Assembly: GCA_009602735.1 (NCBI GenBank)
Contig: WELA01013709.1
Span: 71,995-121,221, forward strand
DNA length: 49,227 nt
DNA from: Mesotaenium endlicherianum
Taxonomy: Eukaryota > Streptophyta > Zygnematophyceae > Zygnematales > Mesotaeniaceae
Reading direction: 5' to 3'
Numbering within the stretch: position 1 is the first letter of the stretch; each line of letters opens with the position of its first letter. The translations under genes were made by a program, and so were the position numbers. The notes under the pieces are model-generated. The model was not told where the DNA came from. It saw nothing but the letters and a program-made list of their open reading frames with translations, and did no database searches. Positions 10,824 through 20,564 of the stretch are shown piece by piece.

Positions 10824-11769
10824 GGCACACGTGCCTTACCTAGGACATGAGATTGGGAACAATGCTATGTCCCCTCAGGCTATGAAGACTGAGGCTATTT
10901 ACAAGATATCTGCACCTGCGAATGTGTCTAAGCTGAAAGCTCTGTTAGGGCTAAGCGGATACTATCGTAAGTTTGTGAAGGATTATAGCAGATTTGCTAA
11001 ACCCCTGACGGAACTCTTGAAAAAGGAGATGCCTTTTGTGTGGACGGAAGCTTGAGAGAAAGCCATGAACGAGCTTAAGGAGCGGCTGGTAACAGCCCCA
11101 GTCTTGTGAACGCCTGACTACTCCAAGCCGTTCAATCTGCACACTGACTGGAGTCGTGTGGGAATTGGCGCAGTGCTCACTCAGGCCGCAAGCCCTAGAG
11201 AGGAGTATGTCATTGCCTATGCCTCACGCTCTAACAATCGAGCGGAGAGCAACTAATCGTCTTACGAAGGAGAGCTGCTGGCAGTGGTTTGGGCTGTCAC
11301 ACACTTCAGAGAGCATCTGTGGGGAAGACCCTTCACGCAGATCACAGATCACTCACCATTACTATGGTTGATGAAGAATGGAGACCTCACTGGTAAGTTG
11401 GCTCGCTGGGCTCTTAAGCTGCAAGAGTACCAAATGACGGTGGTGCACAGAGCAAAAGTGCTCAACAACGACGCCGATGGACTCAGCAGGAACCCAGACC
11501 CATCTTCAGACGACAGAACAGGAGCTCGAGAGGACAAAGACCCGAGCAGCCCAGCAGAGTTGGTGGCCTGCCTAGCCGAAATGGCTGGAATGGTAGCATC
11601 AGACGAAGCTGAGCCTCTACCCCTGATCAGTCCAGAGATCTGGAAAGATCAAGCTACTATGCACTGGCTGAAGGCGGGAACTCACTTGGAAGGGCTATTA
11701 GTGAAGGAGAAGGACCAGGTAAGCCATCGAGCTAAAAGGTTTCGCTGGAAACGCAACAACCTCTTCTAA
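10816..11769 (+). pseudogene. E1 reverse transcriptase thumb remnant and RNase H
   Basis: The frame changes just before 10820. VPYLGHEIG and LKALLGLSGYYRKFVKDYSR are the end of a Ty3/gypsy reverse transcriptase; the fingers, palm and the Y/F-x-DD catalytic box are absent, so a deletion has removed most of RT. RNase H follows, with its acidic residues in HTDWSRVGIGAVL, YEGELLAV, TDHSPLLWLM and DADGLSR. Stops at 11053 (TGA), 11107 (TGA), 11254 (TAA) and 11767 (TAA) break the frame. After RNase H comes an acidic connection (about 11500-11640). Non-functional in this copy. Confidence 0.85.
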
Positions 11770-12903
11770 ATTGAAGAAACTGGTCAAGAGAAGTTAGTGC
11801 CAGAACCCATCAGGAGACGAGCTCTTGTTCAGGAAATGCACAAGAACATTGGACACTATGGTGTCAAGAAGACGTATAGTCTTTTGGAGCTGTCTTTCTG
11901 GTGGAGGGGCATGAAGCAGCAGTGTGAAGATGTGCTTCTGACTTCTAAGGAGAGTCTAGGGACCGCGGAAGCACTCCTCAATGGTGTGATTGTGCGTCAT
12001 GGAGCTCCAGCAGAAGTGCTGACAGACCAAGGGTCTGAGTTCCAAGGGTCTTTTTAGAAACTCTTGGATAGGTGCTTCATCGATCATTGCACTACGTCTA
12101 GAGATCATCCGCAAGCAGATGGTCTGGCAGAAAGGATGGTGCAAACCATTAAGTTTGCTTTGCGCAAGTTTTGCCTTGAGCATGACAAGCGTGACTGGGA
12201 TCTGGCCCTGCCATGGCTGGTTATGGATTACAGATTTAGCAAGCAGACTGCCTTGGCGAATTACTCGCCACATCAAATACTGTTTGGCAGAAGTCCAGTA
12301 GTGCCCAGCAGCATCAAGCAAGAGATTGAACAGGTGAAAGACCTGGACAGCCCTGATAAACTGCTAAAGGTGATGGTACGCCATAAGGCGTTATTTGAGC
12401 GCATGATGCCGGCTGCGCTGGACAATCTGAAAACTGCGCAGAAAAGAGATACGCAGCGTTACGCCAGGACGCGAGACGGGAGCTACCGCCTGCAGATGAC
12501 GCAGATTCAAGAAAGAGACTTTGTCTACCGCAAGCGCCAGACCAAGACCACCATCGACAACAGTTCAGGTGCAGTGATCTTACGCGTGAAACATGCGTTT
12601 GACAATGGTGTGTTAGAACTGGAAGGTCCTGATGGTAAAACCTTGAGAGACCACGTGCAAAATTGCTCGCTATGCCATTTGCCGAATATTGATCCTACGG
12701 TTAGGGTTGTGCCTGAGGAATTGGTGCCAGCCACGCCTTGTGCCAGCTGCAAAGTGTTGGATGATCAGGAAGCAATGGTAACTTGCGATAAGTGTGGTGC
12801 CCGTTGGCACATTTTCTGCATTGGCGAAGATGAGATTATGGCACGACGATGGGAATATCCTGACTGCCTTCCTAAACCCCCTAGCCGCAAGGATGGAAAA
12901 TAA
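11770..12903 (+). pseudogene. E1 integrase with C-terminal PHD finger
   Basis: The zinc-binding start (MHKNIGHYGVKKTYSLL) and the core motifs LTDQGSEFQGSF and HPQADGLAERMVQ are clear, giving the second Asp and the Glu of the DDE triad. Against the E3 copy about 66 residues are missing near 11943, taking with them the second Cys pair of the zinc motif and the first catalytic Asp. A TAG stands at 12055-12057. From 12064 the frame is open for 279 codons: the C-terminal integrase part, a CxxC motif (NCSLCHLP), then a PHD-like finger at residues about 226-268 with C226, C229, C241, C244, H249, C252, W263 and C268. The seventh ligand is Tyr265 instead of Cys, so the finger is probably damaged. A chromodomain, common at this place in chromoviruses, is absent. 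Confidence 0.85.
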
Positions 12904-12938
12904 TAGCTTTCAGCAGAAAAGGCAGGGACGCCTCAGCT

Positions 12939-12950
12939 GAAAGGGAGGGG
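12939..12950 (+). promoter_or_regulatory. E1 polypurine tract
   Basis: GAAAGGGAGGGG directly followed by TGTAAGAGG. It lies 35 bases after the polyprotein stop, where plus-strand DNA synthesis of a gypsy-type element is primed. Confidence 0.7.
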
Positions 12951-13254
12951 TGTAAGAGGAATTAAGGCAAGGCAAGTATTTGTAAAATTTTCTGCCAAGT
13001 CTCAGGATAAGCAGATGGTGAGAGTTGGGTGAAGGAGAACATTGCTCTGAGTGTTGGTCATGCTTGCATGGTGCAAGTTCAGGAGCCCAGGGATGGGTCA
13101 ACCTTGGTAAGGCTTGTCACCGACACACGTGCGAAGGTCGATCGACCATGTTTGCCCACACGTGAGGAGGGCCACCGACACATCGACCAGGTCAAAGGCA
13201 CACGTGCTAGAAGGCTACGCACGTGCCGAGGGACCGACACGGTTAGACACGACA
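12951..13254 (+). repeat. E1 repeat segment S1
   Basis: Runs from TGTAAGAGG after the polypurine tract to CACGACA. The part from 13002 recurs at 22386-22643 with few changes. It is rich in CACGTG-like and CGACC motifs (ACACGTG three times). Positions 13250-13261 form the palindrome CGACAGCTGTCG, which bridges S1 and L2. Confidence 0.85.
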
Positions 13255-13256
13255 GC

Positions 13257-14209
13257 TGTCGCGACTACTATCCGTTTGACGGTGCCGCACGCGCAGCGCA
13301 AGCTACGGCTACCCAGGTACGGAAAGTCAACATTGACTAACCGACCACTTGACTGATTACGTCGCAGTCAGCAGGTTATGTCGGCGTCAAGACCACTGGC
13401 AAGGGGTCAATGTCAATGTGCCCCACACCCAGGGATGGGAGAGGTTTTGACAAGACAGCCGCGAGGCTAGAAGCTGGGGATCAGTGATGAGCCGCCCAGC
13501 AGGTACCAAGTCAGGTACTGTGTGACTGGCAGATTAAGCCAGGTCATGGCCGCAATGCCAAGATAGGTTACGGCCGCCCGGTTGGAAATCTTGAGCAAGT
13601 GGCATTTGCTTGTACACGCCGCTCAGGAGCTCTTAGCCATGAGCCAATTAGGCGTGACTGCCAGCTGAAGCGCTAAGCAGCCACGCGCGACAGTCACGAG
13701 GTGTGCATGCATGCTGAGTGACTACGAGTTTGAGTTGAGCATGGCTAGGCAGAAGCGACATGCAGCTAAGCTTTGTGACTAAGCACGGCATTCTCAAAAG
13801 ATGACGCTGTGTGGTGCCTGCGAAAGGCACAAATCTTGCCTGAGACATGTCATTCACTCTCACGCACTTTTGCCAAGAAGCAGAAGGAGCAGAAGGAGCA
13901 GAAGGAAGGAGAAGAAGGGCGCGAAGAAGAAGGAGTTCCCAAGGCCATTAGTTAGCCGAGGCCCCACGCTTCTGCCGACGCTGAAGATTCTTCTCAGTGT
14001 ATCATAGATAAGTTAGGATTGTAGGAGTTCCCAAGAGGGAATCTCACTGTTGAAAGTAGGATAACTGCAGAATAGAATCTGCTAGGAGATTAGCACAGAT
14101 TCGGCCGAACGCCACAAGTGTGTGTGAAGCAGCCTTAAAATGGTGAGTTGAGTGTTAGTTTCCAAGTTCTCAGAAGTTGCATTTGCATCTCAAAGAGAGA
14201 GGGTAGTAT
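13257..14209 (+). repeat. E1 repeat segment L2
   Basis: Near-identical copy of 3521-4479. Begins TGTCGCGAC and is cut at 14209 by the insertion of element E2. Confidence 0.88.
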
Positions 14210-14931
14210 TGTAATGAATCAGTATACTGGCTGACATAATAGTCATTTAAATAATATACTTAAATAAGTTCAGCCTGCTGAACTCTAGTTAACAATCAGT
14301 CTGCTGGACTTTATACTTAATATCAGTTTAATGACTCAGGCCGGAAGTAGCAGGCTGAGGTCACCTTAAGTCAGCTTGCTGACACATTCTTTGACAGCCA
14401 GCTGACTTCCGTACTCGGTAGCAGCGAACTGCCTCGATATGCATCTAAGTGTGGTATGCTAGATGAATGGCCAGATGACATCCCTATGATGGATGGCGAT
14501 TCGGGATGATGGGAGATGGGGGTGGATTTGGTTAACCAAGGTCCTACCAATGTGGTTAACTCCCGGGTAGGCGGTGCCATCGCACTGGCCGTTGAACAAT
14601 AAACTCATTCCATGTACATATGCTAGGCATTTCTCTCGAGTTCGGCATTCGAAAACGAGGTCAACTCTCTTGTACAGCTTACTGAGAGCGATCTGAATCC
14701 AAGGCGAGAAGCCATTGATACGCACTGTCTTCTAACCTTGCTTATGTATGAGTTTACTGATTTGCATTATTGATGCTAGTTCACTCGCATTTGACTTACG
14801 AGTATTATTCACTGCTAGTGTGTTGTCCTTTGCCGTTCAACCAGTTAACGGAAAATACCATAAAGATTACTTGCTGATATAAAGATCTTTGTTAATTGTT
14901 AATCGCCTATTTGGTAAGTCGATTCATTTCA
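14210..14931 (+). repeat. E2 5' LTR
   Basis: 722 bases from TGTAATGAATC to GATTCATTTCA. The two ends are imperfect inverted repeats (TGTAATGAATC against TGAAATGAATC on the other strand). The first 37 bases recur at 22349-22385, and the right two thirds recur in antisense in E4 at 34754-35244 and 33136-33520. AACAATAAAC near 14596 contains an AATAAA-type signal. Confidence 0.92.
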
Positions 14932-14932
14932 G

Positions 14933-14944
14933 TGGTATCGGAGC
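14933..14944 (+). promoter_or_regulatory. E2 primer binding site (initiator tRNA-Met type)
   Basis: TGGTATCGGAGC, one base after the LTR. It differs by one base from TGGTATCAGAGC, the usual plant retroelement site complementary to the 3' end of initiator tRNA-Met. E4 has the same 12-mer. Confidence 0.9.
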
Positions 14945-14965
14945 AGTTATCACAGTCTTCTTTGT

Positions 14966-16467
14966 ATGGTAAGGACAAGGTCTCAAACTAGCAACTCCCG
15001 AGACATGGAGAACCAGGATAACGAGAATGTCAAAAACCAGGCGGAAAGCCATGTAGCGGGAACCCGTACCTATTCTGAAGCAGTGGCAGATACTGCAGCT
15101 AGAGAGGCTGCAGATGAGGCAGCTGCTATAGCCGCAGTCGCAGCACAGCAAGCTGAGGAGGAGAGAGCCAGGCTAGAAGCTGAACAGTTAGCAAAGGCCG
15201 CTAAAGATATAGAAAGGAGGGAAGGACAGCCAGCTGATGAGCGCACTGTTGAAGAACTTATGGCATCAAGGGCCAATGTTCTGAACCCACCTCCTGCTGT
15301 ACAACTCAATGTACCCCTAGGTCAGATACGTGACCGGCTGAATGCGGCAGGAATTGCTGCTGCAGGAGCGAGAGGGACTGTTGAGGACACTACTCAGCGA
15401 GTAGAGGCCAATGCTGCTGCTGCATTTGCTAATCTACCACCCCAGAGTGTAGACTTGGGAGCATTGTTCGTTCAGATGCAGTCGCAAATGGCGACCATGT
15501 ATCAGTCCCAGCAGGAGGACAAAAGAATCATAATGTCCCTACTGCGGGACAGAGACCAACTGGGGTCTCAAACCACTAGTGGTGGTGGTCGAGGGCCTAG
15601 TAAGCCCAAGACAAAACCTCCCCAGGAATATGATCCTGAGGGACACAGAAAATATTACCTGATCAAGTTTCTCGCGGATGTTGAGCAGTGGCTGGAGAAC
15701 TACCTATAACTGCAAGATCACGAGGAGGTCAGGCACACTGGTGCGCTACTGAAAGGCAATGCCGCAGACTGGTGGCTATACTGGAAAGGAGAGCGTAAGG
15801 CTCGGCAACTCGGTGACCCTACGTGGGTAGAGTTTGTCGAGAAGTTGCATGAGAAGTTTGATGTCATCAACCAGCAGGAGAAAGCTATCTATGCAATGAT
15901 CTCCCTAACATTGAAGCAGACCACTTCNTAACATTGAAGCAGACCACTTCAGTTGCTGAGTTTGCTCAAAAGTTCCAAGAGAACATGATGAAGCAGCCAG
16001 ATTTGCCAAAACGGTATAGGATAGCATACTTCAGGTATGGCTTAAAATTCGAGGTCTCTGGTCATTTTCCTAAGAAAAAGTATGAGAAACTGGCTGAATT
16101 GATCCAGGATGCTGATCCCTGGGATCAGCAGCAGTTCAATCACAAGCGCTAGAGTAATGCTTTGGTGTCTAAGGTTGTCAAAAAGCCCCACGGTTCCTAC
16201 AATGCAATTGAAGGAGACCAGGCTGAGGATGATCAGGGTGATGGATATGAGTATGAGTATAATGCCATACAGTCTAGAGGTAGAGGTGGTGTCTCTCGAG
16301 GCGGCTATGGAAGAGGTGTTGGTAGGACTAAGCCGAGACCAGCCTCAGCAAAATCCACTTGCTACCATTGTCAGCAGTTGGGCCACTACAGAGAACAGTG
16401 TCCAGTCAAGCACCTTCCGAAGGTCGAGAGAAAAGACCAGCCTTTAAAAGACAGCAACAGTCAGTAA
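14966..16467 (+). pseudogene. E2 gag with CCHC zinc knuckle
   Basis: Starts MVRTRSQTSNSRDMENQ, followed by an Ala/Glu-rich coiled-coil-like N-terminal half (about residues 45-100), then a capsid part with WLENYL and WWLYWKGERKARQLGD typical of gypsy Gag, and the knuckle [14 protein letters not shown] near the end (about 16360-16402). It is broken by TAA at 15707 and TAG at 16150; E4 has sense codons at both places. A third break at 15928 is an N flanked by a 22-base duplication, which looks like an assembly fault; without it the frame continues. Gag ends at TAA 16465-16467, just after the frameshift site. Confidence 0.88.
16443..16449 (+). promoter_or_regulatory. E2 programmed -1 ribosomal frameshift site TTTAAAA
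   Basis: In the gag frame the codons read CCT TTA AAA, so the heptamer T-TTA-AAA has the exact X-XXY-YYZ layout for -1 slippage. Gag stops 16 bases later, and pol continues in the -1 frame ([10 protein letters not shown]). Whether a downstream pseudoknot exists was not tested. Confidence 0.75.
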
Positions 16468-19400
16468 TCCAGTCTACTGACTGTGAGGATGCTAGAGATA
16501 GTGAGTCGTCACTAGCTGCCCTCGTAGCAGGTATTATGGGTCCTGCTGAACTGGATTCACTATGCATGCCTGACAACCAGATAAAGGAGACCATCAGCAA
16601 TATAGACGTCCAGAGAGTGCACACTCTGGATGCTCTTGTTCCACCTGATGTCCAACATTTCTTTGCTACGTCAGGAGAACAATGCGAAAGTCAGGAAAAG
16701 ACAGTCCCCCCTATCCTACTGCATTGCATGATTGCAGGTAGGAAGGTGAGGGCATTTGTTGACGGAGGGGCGTCACATACTTTTATCCACAAGGACTTAG
16801 TTAAGCGGCTAAGGCTGCCTACTGTCACCCAAGGGAATAGAAAAATATTCCTTGGAGATGCCTCAAGTATCCCGGGAGGAGTTATAACCAAGCCTATTGA
16901 GGTCCAGTTAGGTTCTGGCATTGCAGTTCTAACTGAAACGCTTACATTTGAGGTACTCAACACTGGCTTTTATGATCTCGTGCTAGGCAGGTCCTGGCTT
17001 AATAGACATCAAGCTGAAGTGTGTTGGAGCAGAGGTACAGTTAAAGTGAGAGGAGCCAGTGATGGGCAGACTGACTTGGCACCCACCAGTGCTCTTCCTC
17101 TTGTCCTGTGTGGATGGCAAATGAAGGAAAAGAAGAGGCTTCCAGAAGGATGCAAGTTGCTGAATGCAATGGAGTTCGTCAAAAGCTGGAACCAGAAGGA
17201 CGACAGAATGTTCTATCTGCTTCTAAGGGAGCTACCTCCTCAACCTGAAGAAGTGGTGGAGAAAAAGGTAAGCCCTCCGGAGCACCCTACTGCTGCAAAA
17301 ATTGTTGCTCAGTACACTCATGTATTTAATATGCCTCCAGGACTACCCCCTAAGAGGGAAGTAGATCATAGGATTCATCTATTACCTGGGAGTCAGCCAC
17401 CTTGGCAACGCACGTATGGCTTGTCTTATGTGGAGAGCGAGGAGTTGAAAACACAGATTGCAGAGCTAGAGGAAAATGGTTATATTTCTCCCAGTAAATC
17501 ACCTTACGGCGCACCCATCCTATTTGTTAAGAAAAAGGATGGCAGTATGCGTATGTGTGTGGATTACAGAGCCCTGAACAGAATCACAGTAAAGAACAAG
17601 TATGCTTTACCAAGGATCGAGGACTTGCTTGATACCCTGTCTGGTGCTAAGGTGTTCAGTAAGATAGATCTCAAGAGTGGTTATCATCAAAATAGAATTG
17701 CTGAGGGGGATGAACACAAGACTGCCACCTGTACACGTTATGGACACTATGAGTTCAACGTGATGCCATTTGGACTGACTAATGCTCCTGCCACCTTCAT
17801 GGGTGCTATGTGATATTTTCAACTCTTATTTGGATAAGTTTGTGCAAGTTTTCCTGGATGATATTTTAATTTTCTCTAAAGATGAAGCTCAGCACGCTGG
17901 ACACTTAAAGACAGTCCTGGACACTCTGAGAATGAATCACTTATATGCTAAAATGAGCAAGTGTGATTTCTTTAAGGACAGTATTGAATTCTTAGGCCAC
18001 ATTGTCAGTAAAAAGGGCATCAGCGTGGATCCTAAGAAAGTCCAGACCATAAGGGACTGGCCAGTACCACAGTCTGTCTCTGAAGTTAGATCCTTCCTCG
18101 GATTGGCTAACTACTATAGGAGATTTATTGAGAATTATTCAACAAAGGCCAGTAAACTGACTGACCTTACTAAGAAAGACATAGGGTATGTGTGGGGGGA
18201 AGAGCAGCAGGCTGCCTTCCAGACCCTTAAAGATGCCCTTTGCTCTGCCCCAGTGCTAGCCGTGTATGACCCCAGCAAACCGGTGCAGGTGGTTATTGAT
18301 GCCTCTGACTTTGCCATGGGTGCTAATTTGTTGCAGCCTGCTGACAAAAGCACAAAGGATGGTAAGGTACGACAGGAGTGGCATCCTGTGTTGTATGAGT
18401 CTATGAAATTTAATCCAGCGAAGATTAATTACTCAGTGCATGATAAAGAGCTGCTAGCTATCATTCATGTACTCAAACAGTGGAGAGCATACTTACATGG
18501 TAAAGCTTTTAAGGTGATTACAGATCATCTAGCTCTGACTCACTTTCAGAGAAAGTCCAAGCTGTCGAGGAGGGAGAACCGCTGGAGCCAGATGCTGGAA
18601 CAGTTCCAAGTCCAGATCGACTACAAACCAAGGAAGTTGAATCCTGCTGATGCACTCTCTAGAAGACCTGACTTGCAAGAAAGGAACTTTAGTCAGCATG
18701 CTGTAGATAAAGTCCTGTGTGCACTCACTTCACTAAAGGTGAAAAAGTCCTTCCTAGAACAACTTAGGAAAGCCTACCTTTCTAACCCAAGATTTGAGCC
18801 CAGCCCCACTACTGGTGTGTGTCGTGCTACTGCACTCGGGTATAAGCTTAAAGGAGGGGTCTGGGTGACAAAAACCACTTCAGGCAGGCTGAAGCTGGTC
18901 ATTTCTAATAACTTGGAAATAAGGTCTCTCTTACTGAGTCAAGCTCATGACAGTCTCCTGGGTGGACATTTGGGGCAGGCCAAAACTGTTGGCAAACTGG
19001 CAAAATATTATCATTGGGAGGGGTTACCCCGGGAGGTCTTGAAATATGTCAAGTCCTGTGACCAATGTCAGAGAAATAAGTCTCGGCACACACCACCCGG
19101 AGGTCTCTTGCAACCACTGCCCATCCCAGCTGGACGCTGGGAAACTATATCCATGGACTGGGTGGTCACACTGCCACGAACTGCTAATGGGCATGATTCG
19201 ATATTAGTAGTCGTGGATAAACTGACAAAAATGGTCATTTCATCCCCACAACTGTCAAAGAAACTGCACTCGAAACAGCAAGACAGTTTTACAACCATGT
19301 AGTATGCCAACATGGGCTACCTTCTAAGATCATTTCAGACAGAGACTCGAAATTCACCTCTAAGTTCTGGAGAGCTTTAATGGGGTTAATGGGAGTCAAA

Positions 19401-20249
19401 CAGCTGCTCAGCACAGCAAACCACCCTCAGACTGATGGGCAAACTGAAAGAACTAATCGAGTTCTGCAGGAGGTACTGAGAGCATATATTAACCAAAAAC
19501 AAGATAATTGGGATGAGCTGTTGCCTCAAATTCAATTTGCGGTCAACAGTGCGGTGCACGCGTCAACGGGCAAGACTCCTTTTGAACTCAACCTGGGTAG
19601 AGCCCCTAAGTCTCCTTTAGATGTACTGGGGGAGTCTTTAATTGACCCGGAAGGAATTGACAACCCGGTCTCCCTCCAGTTAACTCAGGAGTTTGCTGAC
19701 ACCCTGTCAGAAGTCCAACAAAACCTGCACAAAGCCCAAGAAAACCAACAAAAATACGCTAATCAACACCGTCGGGAGCTAACATTTTCTAAGGGCGATT
19801 TAGTCAAACTGCATTCTCAGCACCTGTCGCTCCCGATAGTGGTCAAGAAAAAGCTTGGCCCTGTCTGGGTCGGTCCATATTCGGTGGTACGTCGTGTCGG
19901 TCAGAATGCTTACAAATTGAACATGTCAGCGGACTACAAGGGTCACCCGGTCTTTAATGTCTCCTTCCTGGAACCCTACATCAAGGGTGATACACTGTTC
20001 ACAGGTCGGTTACCTGTCCAACCGGGACCGGTCCCCGCTGTCCGGGACGGCGACCCTAAGGAATATGAGGTCGATGAGATTTTAGACGCTCGCTCGGTCC
20101 GTCGATCGTCTAAATATGTCATGAAATACCTCATTCGATGGAAGGGTTACGATGCCTCTGGGGACACTTGGGAATTTAAAGATCAGCTGACCAATGCCAA
20201 AGGGGCGTTGAAACGGTTCCACCTTTGGGCGGCTGGGGCACCTCCCTAA
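16450..20249 (+). pseudogene. E2 pol: protease, reverse transcriptase, RNase H, integrase, chromodomain
   Basis: The protease active site reads [10 protein letters not shown] (DGG rather than the usual DS/TG). Reverse transcriptase shows [41 protein letters not shown] and the catalytic box FLDDILIFS. RNase H has [27 protein letters not shown] and NPADALSRR. Integrase has the zinc motif ending CDQCQRNK, first Asp in MDWVVTLP, second in ISDRDSKF, and Glu in QTDGQTERTNRV. A chromodomain closes the protein (YEVDEILDARSV, YLIRWKGYDASGDTWE), about residues 225-280 of the last segment; chromodomains guide integration to marked chromatin. Two single-base frameshifts, near 17805 and near 19233, divide the frame. 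Otherwise all domains are complete. Confidence 0.93.
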
Positions 20250-20299
20250 CAGTCATTCCAGTTGACAAGGGAAGGTGACAGGAGGTCCTGTCTCCATAT

Positions 20300-20372
20300 A
20301 AGTTGGAGGGGGATGCGACAGTTAGTGACAGTTGTGACAGGCAGCCCACCTTTAAAATTAAGTTGGAGGGAG
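20300..20372 (+). repeat. Two extra polypurine-tract-like copies after E2 integrase
   Basis: AAGTTGGAGGGGGA at 20300-20313 and AAGTTGGAGGGAG at 20360-20372 match the real tract AAGTTGGAGGGAT at 22336-22348. They stand between integrase and the extra ORF, as expected if the extra ORF was captured between an old tract and the LTR. Confidence 0.6.
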
Positions 20373-20564
20373 TGGTATTCTTTGATCACCATATTACACA
20401 CTCAACCTGCGCTCACACTCACTTGCTCTCCAACTCAATTTTCCCTTATATTCACTCACACCAAGTATTCCACACTAGGAACTCTCCCGATCGCGTTCCT
20501 CTTCATCAAGGGCACTCAGTAGCTGCAAAATATCATGACTTCACTAATTGCATTGTGTTTATGA

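Noticed and set aside
12951..13254. An ordinary 304-base LTR (TG...CA) of E1
   Set aside because: It follows the polypurine tract and ends in CA, but no copy exists on the 5' side, and the verified E1 borders lie at L1 and S2. Kept as repeat S1 instead.
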